A stretch of 64,000 nt of DNA from an uncultured Alphaproteobacteria bacterium (GTDB lineage Bacteria; Pseudomonadota; Alphaproteobacteria; UBA8366; GCA-2717185): assembly GCA_943788635.1 (NCBI GenBank), contig CALSRA010000040.1, forward strand, positions 1 to 64,000, given 5' to 3'. Position 1 is the stretch's first letter. Every line of letters starts with the position of its first letter. Below the pieces are notes generated by a model that was given only the letters and a program-made list of their open reading frames with translations, searched no databases and was not told where the DNA came from. This document shows positions 44,249 to 53,127 of the stretch, one piece after another. A program made the position numbers and the translations under genes.

Positions 44249-45045
44249 CACCGATCCTTCATCTGCTGATCGATGTTGAAGCGGATCGACGGATCGAGGA
44301 AGCTGTTCATCCGATCCTGGATGAAGCGCGGGCTGCGCTTTTCTGCCAGCAACGCAAACCCTTCGACCATCAATTCATGCCGAAAGCGCAGGATTTCCTG
44401 ACGCTGCTGCAGCTTGTTTGCGGCCGGGACAAAAATCATCCGCGCGAGCATCACACCGTAAAGCGTTGTATTCAGCGCCACCGCCAGACCGGGGCCCAGC
44501 ATTTCCGGATTGCTGCCCATTGCGTCCAGCATCACGATAAGACCAATCAGCGTTCCGATCATGCCAAATGCCGGTGCGGTCCCACCCATGGAGCGCAGGA
44601 TATTTGCCGGCACCATATTGCGTTCAAAAGTATTGTCCGCCACCGCCTGCAGGGTTTCGCGGACGTCCTTGCCGTCATACCCGGTGATCAGCAATTCGAC
44701 GCCGAAGACCAGAAACGGATCGGATGCGACTGTCTTGATCTCATCCTCCAACGGCAGAAAACCCTTTTCCTTCACCAGATAGCCCCACCGGATTATCCGG
44801 CCGACTTCCGTATTCAGGATTGTCCGATTGACCCGCTGGGGAATAAAGGTGCTGCCGATCCCCTTCAGCGCCAGGATGACGTATCGTGCTTCCTGGCCTA
44901 CGAATGTCGCCGCAAGGGTACCGCCGACCACGAGGATAAAACTGGGCGCGTCGAGAAACAGACCGAAATTGCTTGTTGCAAGCAATATCGAGCCGACGAA
45001 CAGGCCAATAGCGGCAAGAAAACCGAAGAATGTCGCAAACGACAT
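44248..45045 (-). CDS. motA: MotA flagellar stator protein
   Basis: The 265-residue protein has four membrane helices (FFGFLAAIGLFVGSILLATS; FLDAPSFILVVGGTLAATFV; two later ones at about 150-205) and the MotA/PomA landmark IRWGYLVKEKGFLPLEDEI, then GYDGKDVRETLQAVADNTFE and GGTAPAFGMIGTLIGLIVML. The large cytoplasmic loop contacts the rotor. Relative length and sequence (no long N-terminal extension) are closer to sodium-type PomA/MotP than to E. coli MotA, but the coupling ion cannot be told with certainty. Confidence 0.92.
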   Translation of the reverse strand: MSFATFFGFLAAIGLFVGSILLATSNFGLFLDAPSFILVVGGTLAATFVGQEARYVILALKGIGSTFIPQRVNRTILNTEVGRIIRWGYLVKEKGFLPLEDEIKTVASDPFLVFGVELLITGYDGKDVRETLQAVADNTFERNMVPANILRSMGGTAPAFGMIGTLIGLIVMLDAMGSNPEMLGPGLAVALNTTLYGVMLARMIFVPAANKLQQRQEILRFRHELMVEGFALLAEKRSPRFIQDRMNSFLDPSIRFNIDQQMKDR

Positions 45046-45174
45046 ATAGCCCCAACACCCGCCAGCCTTTTAATGCGACTGGCCCCAACCCAAACACTAC
45101 CCTAAGAACAATGACAATAAGAGTATCGCCAACACTAGCAGTCGTGAACCTTTTTTATTATAGGTTTATTAAGT

Positions 45175-46458
45175 ATGAACAAATCCTTTCCAAATAACGC
45201 TGAACCAATGCAGGTCGCGGTCGAAAGCATCGGCATGCGGGGCGATGGTATCGCGGTCGTTGATGGCGTGCCGTACTACATTCCCGGCACTGCGCCCGGC
45301 GATGTCGTCGACATCATCAGGGGCAGCAAGCGCGATGACGGGTATACCGCGACCGTCAGTACATCACACACACCCGGTCCGGACCGGACGGAACCAGCCT
45401 GCCGCCATTTCGGAACCTGTGGCGGGTGCACGCTGCAACACATCACACCCGGTGCCGTCGCCGATATCAAACGCGATCAGATCAGCCTGACACTGGCGCG
45501 GCATGGATTTCAGGACATCCCGATTCGCGAGACCATTGCCATTCCGCCCGGTGAGCGCCGGCGCGTTCGTTTCAGCATGCACAAGAAGCGCGGTGTCGCA
45601 TTCGGTTTCAACGCCAACCGCAGCAATGACGTTATCGACATCGCCGAATGCCCTGCCGCACGGCCCGAGATCGCTAAACTGATCCCCGATCTGAAGGCGC
45701 TGGCCGCCCGAACCCCCGCGCTGGGGCGCCGTGCGGAATTCATCGTCACCGCAACAGATACCGGCATCGACATCCTGCTTCGCCCGTCGAAACGCAAAAA
45801 CCCGGGGATGGACGAACGCGTGGCACTGGCGGCTTTCGCCGAGCGTCATGACATCGCACGCATCGGCTGGGACGGACCGATCGGCTATGAGCCGCTGGCG
45901 GCGCGGCGCGCGCCAACGATCACATTCGGTAAAACCCGTCTTGCGATGCCGCCGGATGCGTTCCTGCAGCCAAGCCAGGGGGGCGAACGCGCCATCGTGA
46001 AAGCGGTTTGCGACGCGGCTGCCGGTGCGCGGAAGATCACGGACCTTTACGCGGGTTGCGGTGCGCTGTCGTTTCCCCTGTCCGCGCTTGGGCCCGTCCA
46101 GGCCTATGAAGGCAACGAGGATATGGTTCAGGCGATACGCTATGCCGCGGCGGGCCAGCCCGTCGCCGCCGAAATCCGCGACCTCGCGCGGCGGCCCCTG
46201 TCCCCGGACGAGTTGAAACGATTCGATACCATCGTTTTTGATCCACCCCGCGCCGGTGCCAGGGAGCAGGCGGGTACGATCGCATTATCGGCCGCGCAAA
46301 CAGTTATCGCCGTTTCGTGTAATCCGGCAACGCTGGCACGAGACCTGCGGACGCTGGTGACCGGTGGCTACCGGATCGAATCGATCCAGCCGATCGACCA
46401 GTTCCCCTGGTCAGCCCATGTCGAGGCCGTTGCCGTGCTGCGCCGCGACCGTCCCTAA
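45175..46458 (+). CDS. RNA (uracil-C5) methyltransferase, RumA/TrmA family
   Basis: The 427-residue protein has an N-terminal TRAM-type domain (SIGMRGDGIAVVDGVPYYIP), an iron-sulfur Cys cluster (CRHFGTCGGCTLQH and a later Cys in AECPAARP), a SAM-binding fold (ITDLYAGCGALSFPLSALG) and the catalytic VIAVSCNPATLARDLRTL with the nucleophilic Cys. It methylates a uridine in 23S rRNA or tRNA. It diverges from motA across a 129-bp AT-rich spacer. Confidence 0.92.
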   Translation: MNKSFPNNAEPMQVAVESIGMRGDGIAVVDGVPYYIPGTAPGDVVDIIRGSKRDDGYTATVSTSHTPGPDRTEPACRHFGTCGGCTLQHITPGAVADIKRDQISLTLARHGFQDIPIRETIAIPPGERRRVRFSMHKKRGVAFGFNANRSNDVIDIAECPAARPEIAKLIPDLKALAARTPALGRRAEFIVTATDTGIDILLRPSKRKNPGMDERVALAAFAERHDIARIGWDGPIGYEPLAARRAPTITFGKTRLAMPPDAFLQPSQGGERAIVKAVCDAAAGARKITDLYAGCGALSFPLSALGPVQAYEGNEDMVQAIRYAAAGQPVAAEIRDLARRPLSPDELKRFDTIVFDPPRAGAREQAGTIALSAAQTVIAVSCNPATLARDLRTLVTGGYRIESIQPIDQFPWSAHVEAVAVLRRDRP

Positions 46459-46748
46459 TTTTCGACGATACCGCCCGGCAGCAACTGGCGCGCGGTCATG
46501 ACCGTTTCCGGACCGACTTCCGCCCATTCGGCGAATTCGACCACCATCGCGTCGTCGCCCAGCAAAAAGTCCAGCACGCCGCCAAGAAAGACCGGATCAC
46601 CGGCCCGGACGCGGATTTCCGCTGGACCAATTCCGGTCAGCGCCAAAAAACGGCCAAGCCGGTCACCGTCTTCGGCAACAAAGGACAAGCCACGAATAGC
46701 GAGAAGTTGCGCCGCATCTGCGGGCGTCGTTTGAACTGGATGCTTCAT
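46455..46748 (-). CDS. DUF3572 family protein
   Basis: This 97-residue alphaproteobacterial protein contains QLLAIRGLSFVAEDGDRLGR, FLALTGIGPAEIRVRAGDP and LDFLLGDDAMVVEFAEWAEV, the DUF3572 signature. It is small, helical and cytoplasmic, of unknown function. It converges with the RNA methyltransferase gene, overlapping its stop by 4 bases, and diverges from tam. Confidence 0.9.
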   Translation of the reverse strand: MKHPVQTTPADAAQLLAIRGLSFVAEDGDRLGRFLALTGIGPAEIRVRAGDPVFLGGVLDFLLGDDAMVVEFAEWAEVGPETVMTARQLLPGGIVEN

Positions 46749-46822
46749 TTGGCCTACGGTAAGAGCGTTGTATCAATCCGGGCAACCACGAAATCGCACC
46801 GCCCCGGACAAGGAACCCCTTT

Positions 46823-47587
46823 ATGGCATGGAATCCGAGCCAGTATCTCGCTTTTGCGGGCCCGCGCATGCAGCCGGCAATCGATCTGCTGAACCGAATC
46901 CCGCAAGAAACACCGGGATCCGTCATCGACCTTGGCTGCGGGCCAGGCAACATTACGCCGTTGCTGCGCCAACGATGGCAGGACGCCGATATCATCGGGC
47001 TAGACAATTCCGACACGATGCTGGAACGCGCCCGCACCGCCTGTCCCGACGAAACCTTCGACCATTGCGACATCACGGCCTGGCAGCCGGACCGGCAATA
47101 CGACGTCATCTTCTCGAACGCAGCGCTGCAATGGGTCACGGGTCACGACACCCTGTTCCCGCACCTGCTCGACCTTGTTGCACCGGGCGGCACACTGGCC
47201 ATCCAGATTCCGCGCAATACCGATGCTCCATCGCATCGGCTGATCGGCGACGTGATCGAGGGTGGCCCGTGGCGTGATCTGCTGGCACCGATTCGCGATG
47301 CCATTCCGACACAGGAACCCGCCTGGTACCGCAATCTGCTTTCTACCACCGCGCAAAGTCTGGATATCTGGGAAACCGAATACATGCAGGTTCTCGACGG
47401 CGACAATCCCGTCGCCGAATACACCAAGGGAAGCCAGTTGACGCGATTCCTGGAACCGCTTGACGAAGCCGCGCGCGGTGAATTTGAATCGCGCTATCGC
47501 GATCTCGTCATCAAAGCCTACCCACCGGAATCCGACGGCAAAACCCTGTTCCCGTTCCGCCGCCTGTTCATACTCGCAAACGCCTGA
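46823..47587 (+). CDS. tam: Trans-aconitate 2-methyltransferase
   Basis: The 254-residue SAM-dependent methyltransferase has MAWNPSQYLAFAGPRMQPAI (typical Tam opening), the SAM loop VIDLGCGPGNITPLLRQRW, IGLDNSDTMLERARTACPD and NAALQWVTGHDTLFPHLLDL. Tam methylates trans-aconitate, a spontaneous inhibitor of aconitase. It is followed 21 bp later by a beta-decarboxylating dehydrogenase gene on the same strand. Confidence 0.9.
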   Translation: MAWNPSQYLAFAGPRMQPAIDLLNRIPQETPGSVIDLGCGPGNITPLLRQRWQDADIIGLDNSDTMLERARTACPDETFDHCDITAWQPDRQYDVIFSNAALQWVTGHDTLFPHLLDLVAPGGTLAIQIPRNTDAPSHRLIGDVIEGGPWRDLLAPIRDAIPTQEPAWYRNLLSTTAQSLDIWETEYMQVLDGDNPVAEYTKGSQLTRFLEPLDEAARGEFESRYRDLVIKAYPPESDGKTLFPFRRLFILANA

Positions 47588-47608
47588 CAAGAAACTGGAG
47601 CCCCATCC

Positions 47609-48670
47609 ATGAAACTGCTCGTACTCGCCGGCGACGGCATCGGTCCCGAAATCACCAGCGCCACGGTAAAGGCCGTCGATGCGCTGAACCATCGGTTCAA
47701 TCTTGGATTGACGCTGACCGAAGCCGATGCCGGCCTGTCCAGTCACGCCAGACATGGCACCACACTGACCGAGGACGTGCAGGCGCAGGTCATGGAAAGC
47801 GACGGGGTCATTCTCGGGCCGACGGACTCGCTGATCTATCCCGCGCCGGAAGACGGCGGCATCAACCTGTCCCCCTGGTTCCGCAAAAACCTGGATCTGT
47901 ACGCCAATATTCGCCCGTCACGGGCGCGGCCCGGCGTGCCCTGCCTCGCAAAAGACATCGACCTTGTCATCGCGCGGGAAAACACCGAAGGCTTTTACGC
48001 CGACCGGTCGATGTACATGGGATCGGGCGAGTTCATGCCGACCGAGGATATGGCGCTGGTCGTGCGCAAGATCACTCGCGACGCGTCACGCCGGATCGCT
48101 GAATCCGCCTGCCAGTTGGCAATGACCCGTCGCAAGAAACTCACCATCGTGCACAAGCGCAATGTGCTGAAACTCTCCGACGGCCTGTTTTACGATACCG
48201 TCCGCGAAGTGGCCGATGGATACGAGGGCCTGGAAGTCGACGACTTTATCGTCGACGCGATGGCGGCATTGCTGGTGCGCAAACCCGGCGCATTCGATGT
48301 CGTGGTCACAACCAATATGTTTGGCGATATCCTGTCGGACCTGGCCGCGGAGCTTTCCGGCGGCATCGGCCTCGGCCCGTCGATCAATGCCGGCCGCGAC
48401 CGTGCCATCGCACAGGCGGCGCATGGCGCAGCGCCCGATATCGCCGGACAGAATTCCGCCAACCCGACGGCACTGATGCTGTCAGCCAGCATGCTGCTGG
48501 CCTGGCTGGGCGATCGCCATAACCGCACCGACCTGGAAGACGCCGCCCGGCGTCTCGAAGAAGCAATCGACGCCCAACTGGACGATCCCGCCGGTCGCAC
48601 GGTCGATTTAGGTGGAAAACTTAATACATCGGATTTTGGCGATGCGGTCGCACGCCGAATTTCCGGTTAA
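47609..48670 (+). CDS. Isocitrate/isopropylmalate-type dehydrogenase
   Basis: The 353-residue enzyme has LAGDGIGPEITSATVKAVDA, IARENTEGFYADRSMYMGSG, KLTIVHKRNVLKLSDGLFYD and the metal-binding TNMFGDILSDLAAELSGGIG. This set defines the beta-decarboxylating dehydrogenase family. The exact substrate (isopropylmalate, homoisocitrate, tartrate or other) is not settled by these motifs; a coding leuB elsewhere would be expected. It follows tam closely. Confidence 0.85.
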   Translation: MKLLVLAGDGIGPEITSATVKAVDALNHRFNLGLTLTEADAGLSSHARHGTTLTEDVQAQVMESDGVILGPTDSLIYPAPEDGGINLSPWFRKNLDLYANIRPSRARPGVPCLAKDIDLVIARENTEGFYADRSMYMGSGEFMPTEDMALVVRKITRDASRRIAESACQLAMTRRKKLTIVHKRNVLKLSDGLFYDTVREVADGYEGLEVDDFIVDAMAALLVRKPGAFDVVVTTNMFGDILSDLAAELSGGIGLGPSINAGRDRAIAQAAHGAAPDIAGQNSANPTALMLSASMLLAWLGDRHNRTDLEDAARRLEEAIDAQLDDPAGRTVDLGGKLNTSDFGDAVARRISG

Positions 48671-48722
48671 CAATTTCCTAAAAGCTCAACTTTCATAAAT
48701 GTTTACCAAAAATATTCACAAG

Positions 48723-48731
48723 TTATCCACA
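48723..48731 (+). promoter_or_regulatory. Single DnaA-box-like TTATCCACA
   Basis: A perfect TTATCCACA lies in the AT-rich 177-bp gap after the dehydrogenase gene. Only one copy was noticed, with no AT-rich 13-mers or origin gene order, so it is not called as an origin. Confidence 0.2.
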
Positions 48732-48847
48732 ACATGTTGTCCATTAACGTTTTGTTAACCCACTATCTTGTAAAACTTGATGCAACGCAGGCTCAACCGA
48801 TATGGCAGAATTCGGAGGCCGGCTCCACACAATGAGAGAGCATTGTA

Positions 48848-49234
48848 ATGGCGCGCGAATTTCCGATGGACAGCGGCAGAATACCACGCAGGACGGTGAC
48901 ATACCGCAGCCAGTCAAGTGTCTATTATGGATTCACCGAATTTGGCATCGATCAGCCCCGCCCCCATGCGGCAGGCATCTTCATGCTGGCGGAAGAAACT
49001 GTCGGACCGGATATCTGGCGGATTCTTCTGGTCGGAGAGACCGCCGATTTCACCGCAGGCATCAAGCACAACACCGCCGTCCGCGAAGCCCGGCGGCGCG
49101 GCGCAAGCCGTATCCTCCTGCATTTCTCACCGCTCGGCAGCCAGGCCCGTCTCAATGCCGCGCAGGATTTGTGGCTGGCAATCCGGTCGCCACTCGTATC
49201 CTGGGCGACAGCCCCCCTGCATCGGTTCGGCTGA
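48848..49234 (+). CDS. Conserved hypothetical protein, 128 aa
   Basis: The protein begins MAREFPMDSGRIPRRTVTYR and contains AAGIFMLAEETVGPDIWRIL, AGIKHNTAVREARRRGASRI and LNAAQDLWLAIRSPLVSW. It is soluble, slightly basic and free of export signals. The pattern of a small alpha/beta fold is visible but I recognise no family. It converges with the selenoprotein gene (6 bp apart). The codon use is like that of neighbours. Confidence 0.6.
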   Translation: MAREFPMDSGRIPRRTVTYRSQSSVYYGFTEFGIDQPRPHAAGIFMLAEETVGPDIWRILLVGETADFTAGIKHNTAVREARRRGASRILLHFSPLGSQARLNAAQDLWLAIRSPLVSWATAPLHRFG

Positions 49235-49240
49235 CCTGAC

Positions 49241-50446
49241 TCAGCCGCCCTGGGTTTTCGGCAGCATCGTCTTTTCCACAAAAATTCTCAGATCCGCATC
49301 CGCGCTGTTCCGGGCGGCTTCCTGAACCGCCAGCATCAGCTTTCCGGCTGCTGTCTGCTGCCAGAACCAATCCTGCACCTCCTGACTGGACCGCGTGCCG
49401 GGTTGCGCCGTCCCGGCTTCAGAGTAATAGGCGAGAATATCGGTAAACGCGTCCTTGAAGGCGAAAGCCGCCGGACGATCCGGCATCGGGTTTTCCGCCG
49501 GCGTTTCGTCAAGAAAGGACGCCACAAACCGTGTCGCATCGTCGATTTCCAATCCGCTGACCCCGACCATCGTCCGCTTCCGGCGGTCCAACGACAATTG
49601 ATACCACGGGGACAATTCTGCAATCTCCTGCAGCGTCGCAGTAGCCGGGCCCTGGTCCTCGGCGGGCGGCGGCGCGAAGCTGACCGGACAAACCCAGCCG
49701 GTCATGTCCTCCGCCTTCGCACCCGGCGCATCATCGGGGAAATCTTCCAGCACCACCGGACCGGTCGACGATTCCAGCAATGCCAGCGCGGCACGCAAGA
49801 CCCGTTTCTGGAATTCGGGTTCATCTGGCGCGCCCAGCGGCCGGCCAAGTTCGAACGGCACCCACAGCGCACGGGGCGGCCGAATTTTTTCGGCATGTTC
49901 ACGCACCAGCGCGATGGCGGTCGTCGCCAGACCTTCTTCCTCGAAATAATGGGCAAGCGCGCTCACGGCGCGCGTGCAATTGGGTCAGACCGGGGTCAGA
50001 ATGACGGCATTCACCTGGTCTTCCTTCAGCATCCCGGCCAGTTCACGGGCGCTGGATTCCATCTCGCCGGTATCGGTTGCACCCATGAACGAATAATGGA
50101 AGTCGGCAACGGAACCGATCTCGCCCGCAGCCGCCATCTCCTTCAGCCGCTCGATGGGATAGACGACATTCACATCGTCCTGAAACCCGGTCCGGTCGAA
50201 GTTCACCGACACATGATTCATCAACACATCGCCAGTATCCGCATCACCCGGGATGACGCGATAATCCGCCGACCCACGCGTGAACAGCTTTTCGCCGCGC
50301 AGGCTCAGCCCGGCCGTGGTGACGATCGCCACCCGCCGTTCCGACAGCGCCGGTCCACCAATCCAGGGGGTTGATTCGAAGGATGGCAACGGCAGATGCC
50401 GCAGATGCGCTTGCTCCGATTCAACAAGGTCTTCCATTCGCGCCAT
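49241..50446 (-). CDS. GrdB-like selenoprotein (glycine/betaine/D-proline reductase B family) with in-frame UGA
   Basis: Two same-frame pieces are joined through a single TGA at 49985-49987. Read through, the product has about 401 residues: N-terminal [40 protein letters not shown] and [20 protein letters not shown], then [21 protein letters not shown], continuing with [19 protein letters not shown] and [20 protein letters not shown]. The U-x2-C redox motif is at the family's selenocysteine site. A hairpin fitting a bacterial SECIS follows the UGA. The reductases of this family cleave C-N bonds, but no other reductase subunit is here, so the activity of lone proteobacterial homologues is unknown. 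Confidence 0.85.
49953..49977 (-). promoter_or_regulatory. SECIS-like hairpin after the UGA codon
   Basis: Seven bases after the in-frame UGA, GCACGCGCGC pairs with GCGCGCTTGC (nine of ten) around the loop CGUGA. The apical GU lies 19-20 bases beyond the UGA, within the range of bacterial SelB-recognised elements. It is also within the coding sequence, as usual in bacteria. Confidence 0.65.
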
Positions 50447-50594
50447 GCCAGCTTCCCTTAATCCCGTTCAATCCAATCACGCCGGAGTATGGATCAACCA
50501 GCCATTCCGTAAAAGGACGTCGCGCCGCCGCGTTGCATCCATTCGCCCCGGGGCGCTACTCTGCCCATCCAATTTTCAAACAAGGACACGCCCC

Positions 50595-51779
50595 ATGAAG
50601 GAAGCCGTTATCGTCTCCACCGCGCGCACGCCGATTGGCAAAGCCTATCGCGGCGCCTTCAACGACACGCACGGGGCTGAACTGGGCGCGCATGCGGTGC
50701 GCCACGCGGTTGAACGCGCCGGCATTGATCCGGCCGCGGTCGAAGACGTGTTGATGGGCTGCGCCATGCCGGAAGGGGCCACCGGCGGCAATATCGCGCG
50801 CCAGATCGCGATTCGCGCCGGGCTGCCGGAAACCACGTCGGGTGCGACGGTCAACCGGTTCTGTTCATCGGGGATGCAGACCATCGCCATGGCCGCGCAG
50901 CGGGTCATCGTCGACAACGTCCCGGTCATGGTCGCGGGCGGGCTGGAATCCGTCAGTCTGACGGTCAACGAACACCGCAACAGTTATCACGACGAAAGCG
51001 ACTGGATCCGGGCACACAAACCGGCGCTGTACGACACCATGATCCAGACAGCCGAAACCGTGGCCGGCCGCTATGGCGTTTCCCGCGAGGCGCAGGACGA
51101 ATATTCACTGCAAAGCCAGCTGCGCACCGCAGCCGCACAGCAGGCCGGGAAATTCGACGACGAGATCGTGGCCATCACCACAAGCAAGATCGTCACCGAC
51201 CGGGAAACCGGTGAAACCCATGCGGAAGACGTCACGCTGTCCCAGGATGAGGGCAACCGGCCAACCACGACTCTGGATGGGCTCGCCGGATTGAAGCCTG
51301 TCATGGGCGATGACGCCTTTATCACCGCCGGCAATGCCAGCCAGCTTTCCGACGGTGCGTCGGCAACGGTCGTCATGGATGCGAAGCTGGCCGAGCAACG
51401 CGGGCTGGAACCGCTGGGATATTTCCGGGGCCTCGCCGTAGCGGGCTGCGAACCGGATGAAATGGGTATCGGCCCGATCTATGCCGTCCCCCGTTTGCTG
51501 GAACGGCACGGGCTGAAAATGGACGATATCGACCTGTGGGAGCTGAACGAAGCCTTTGCCGTGCAGGTCCTGTATTGCCGCGACCAGCTTGGCATTCCCA
51601 ACGAATTGCTGAACGTGAATGGCGGCGCGATCTCCATCGGCCACCCCTTCGGCATGAGCGGCGCGCGGATGGTCGGCCATGCACTGATCGAAGGCAAACG
51701 CCGTGGCGCCAAGCGGATCGTCTGCACCATGTGTATCGGCGGCGGCATGGGCGCTGCGGGATTGTTCGAGATCGCCTAG
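50595..51779 (+). CDS. Acetyl-CoA acyltransferase (thiolase)
   Basis: From ATG 50595 the product has 394 residues. It carries the nucleophilic Cys in [33 protein letters not shown], the C-terminal His in [20 protein letters not shown] and the second Cys in [20 protein letters not shown]. This is the full catalytic set for biosynthetic or degradative thiolases. Unlike the thiolase-like protein at 15339, it is active by sequence. It diverges from the selenoprotein gene and is followed by a hairpin at 51804-51831. Confidence 0.93.
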   Translation: MKEAVIVSTARTPIGKAYRGAFNDTHGAELGAHAVRHAVERAGIDPAAVEDVLMGCAMPEGATGGNIARQIAIRAGLPETTSGATVNRFCSSGMQTIAMAAQRVIVDNVPVMVAGGLESVSLTVNEHRNSYHDESDWIRAHKPALYDTMIQTAETVAGRYGVSREAQDEYSLQSQLRTAAAQQAGKFDDEIVAITTSKIVTDRETGETHAEDVTLSQDEGNRPTTTLDGLAGLKPVMGDDAFITAGNASQLSDGASATVVMDAKLAEQRGLEPLGYFRGLAVAGCEPDEMGIGPIYAVPRLLERHGLKMDDIDLWELNEAFAVQVLYCRDQLGIPNELLNVNGGAISIGHPFGMSGARMVGHALIEGKRRGAKRIVCTMCIGGGMGAAGLFEIA

Positions 51780-51803
51780 CACTGGCGTTCCGGCAAAGAA
51801 AAA

Positions 51804-51831
51804 GCGGCGGCCCGATTAATTGGGCCGCCGC
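51804..51831. terminator. Probable transcription terminator after thiolase
   Basis: A 10-bp perfect stem, GCGGCGGCCC with GGGCCGCCGC around GATTAATT, lies 24 bases after the thiolase stop. T-rich sequence follows on the minus strand (TTTTTCTTTG) more than on the plus strand, so it may act in either direction. Confidence 0.6.
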
Positions 51832-52251
51832 AGTCCGTCTTCGACAATCATAGTCCGTCCACATATCGGTGGCACGAACCCCACCCTGGATCCCCTCTCC
51901 AGAATTCTCTAACTGAGTGACAAAACAGCAATTATTGGGCCACCAATCTAAGCCACTGTAATCATTAATATATTTCTAAACCCTGAACAAACGTAATACC
52001 ATATTGTAAAATATTCCGACAGTTTTCCGGCCGAATTCTCGTCCGGGCACCTCCTGATGAACATAAATTCTTATTATTTGCAGAAGGTTAGGGCAAAATT
52101 CAATACCGCAGCCACAGTGTAAGATATTCCGACACCTTGAATCGCCGCGCGGGAATATTCGCTGGTTCAGGCAAAGTGACGGCAATCACAGATATTCGGC
52201 TGATAGCCGGTTACTCTTTTTACGATCGAAACCAGGCAACGGGTCAAAACG
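51832..52251. repeat. AT-rich gap with 17-bp imperfect direct repeats
   Basis: In this 420-bp AT-rich gap, TGTAAAATATTCCGACA (52005-52021) recurs as TGTAAGATATTCCGACA (52118-52134), 113 bases apart with one mismatch. They may be operator sites for the small gene that follows. No convincing coding frame or RNA gene was seen otherwise. Confidence 0.45.
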
Positions 52252-52476
52252 ATGCTGCAGGTCGACTTTAAGGAACTGAACCATCGCTGCGAACGCGCCG
52301 TACAACTGACGCGCACAGCACGGCAACTTGAAGGACGGCATGCCCGCAGAGCCGGCGAAGCGGCCGCCCGCGTCCTCCAGGGCGTGATTTCGGACATGTG
52401 GGAATCCAGGCGACAACTCAACCCCGCACCCGCCCGGCCCCCGATGATCGGCCGGCATTGGCTGCAACCGCTTTAA
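52252..52476 (+). CDS. Small hypothetical protein, 74 aa
   Basis: The ORF reads MLQVDFKELNHRCERAVQLT, then ARRAGEAAARVLQGVISDMW and a Pro/Arg-rich tail. It is helical, basic and cytoplasmic. It ends 1 base before the converging dgoA stop. No strong ribosome site is visible and no family is recognised, but codon composition is coding-like and it follows the repeat-bearing gap. Confidence 0.4.
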   Translation: MLQVDFKELNHRCERAVQLTRTARQLEGRHARRAGEAAARVLQGVISDMWESRRQLNPAPARPPMIGRHWLQPL

Positions 52477-52477
52477 A

Positions 52478-53110
52478 TCAGGCGTCAGCAGGCTGCGACA
52501 AAGCTTCGGCGACGAGCGCCCGGGCCCGCGCGCCAATGTCGTCAATCGTCATACCGGGTTTGTAAAGCGAAGACCCCACGCCAAACCCGTCAACGCCAGC
52601 ATCCCGATACGCGTTCATGTTATCCGCGCCGATCCCCCCCACCGCCAGGACGATCGTATCCGTCGGCAGCACCGCGCGCATGGCACGAACTGCCTTGGGC
52701 GGAATAATTTCGGCCGGGAAAAGTTTCAGCCCGTCGGCACCGGCATCCAGCGCGGCGAAGGCTTCGGTCGGCGTCTGCACACCGGGCGCCGAGATCATCC
52801 CCAGCGTTCGGGCCCGGGACACGACCGCAACATTGAAATTCGGCGCCACGACAAGACGTCCCCCGGCATCGGCAACCCGGTCGATATCCTCGGCGCGCAA
52901 CACCGTACCCGCGCCAACCAGGCACGTGTCGCCATGCGCCACCGCAATCCGGTTGATCGATACAAACGGGTCCGGACTGTTCAGCGGCACCTCGATGATC
53001 CGTATCCCGGCGGCGACAAGCACGGCAGCGACATCGACCGCTTCATCCGGCGACAAGCCGCGCAGGATCGCCACAACCGGCATCGCGTTCAGATAGTCAC
53101 GCAGCGTCAT
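52478..53110 (-). CDS. dgoA: 2-dehydro-3-deoxy-6-phosphogalactonate aldolase
   Basis: From ATG 53110 (behind GGAAAGG) the product has 210 residues. MPVVAILRGLSPDEAVDVAA, GIRIIEVPLNSPDPFVSI, CLVGAGTVLRAEDIDRVADA and the Schiff-base Lys in AGADGLKLFPAEIIPPKAV match class I KDPGal/KDPG aldolases, the LNSP motif favouring galactonate type. It splits the phosphorylated acid to pyruvate and glyceraldehyde-3-phosphate. An earlier GTG at 53131 overlaps the dgoK stop. It follows dgoK in one operon. Confidence 0.9.
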   Translation of the reverse strand: MTLRDYLNAMPVVAILRGLSPDEAVDVAAVLVAAGIRIIEVPLNSPDPFVSINRIAVAHGDTCLVGAGTVLRAEDIDRVADAGGRLVVAPNFNVAVVSRARTLGMISAPGVQTPTEAFAALDAGADGLKLFPAEIIPPKAVRAMRAVLPTDTIVLAVGGIGADNMNAYRDAGVDGFGVGSSLYKPGMTIDDIGARARALVAEALSQPADA

Positions 53111-53127
53111 CGCGTTTTGCCTTTCCG

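Noticed and set aside
45046-45174. Small RNA or riboswitch in the motA-RumA gap
   Set aside because: Only AT-rich promoter-like sequence is visible, without stable stems.
48700-48800. Chromosomal replication origin
   Set aside because: Only one DnaA box was found and neither dnaA, dnaN, hemE nor parA flanks it.
49241-50446. Two separate truncated genes or a nonsense mutation
   Set aside because: Both parts are in one frame, UGA (not UAA/UAG) is at the known selenocysteine site, U-x2-C is kept, and a SECIS-like hairpin follows.
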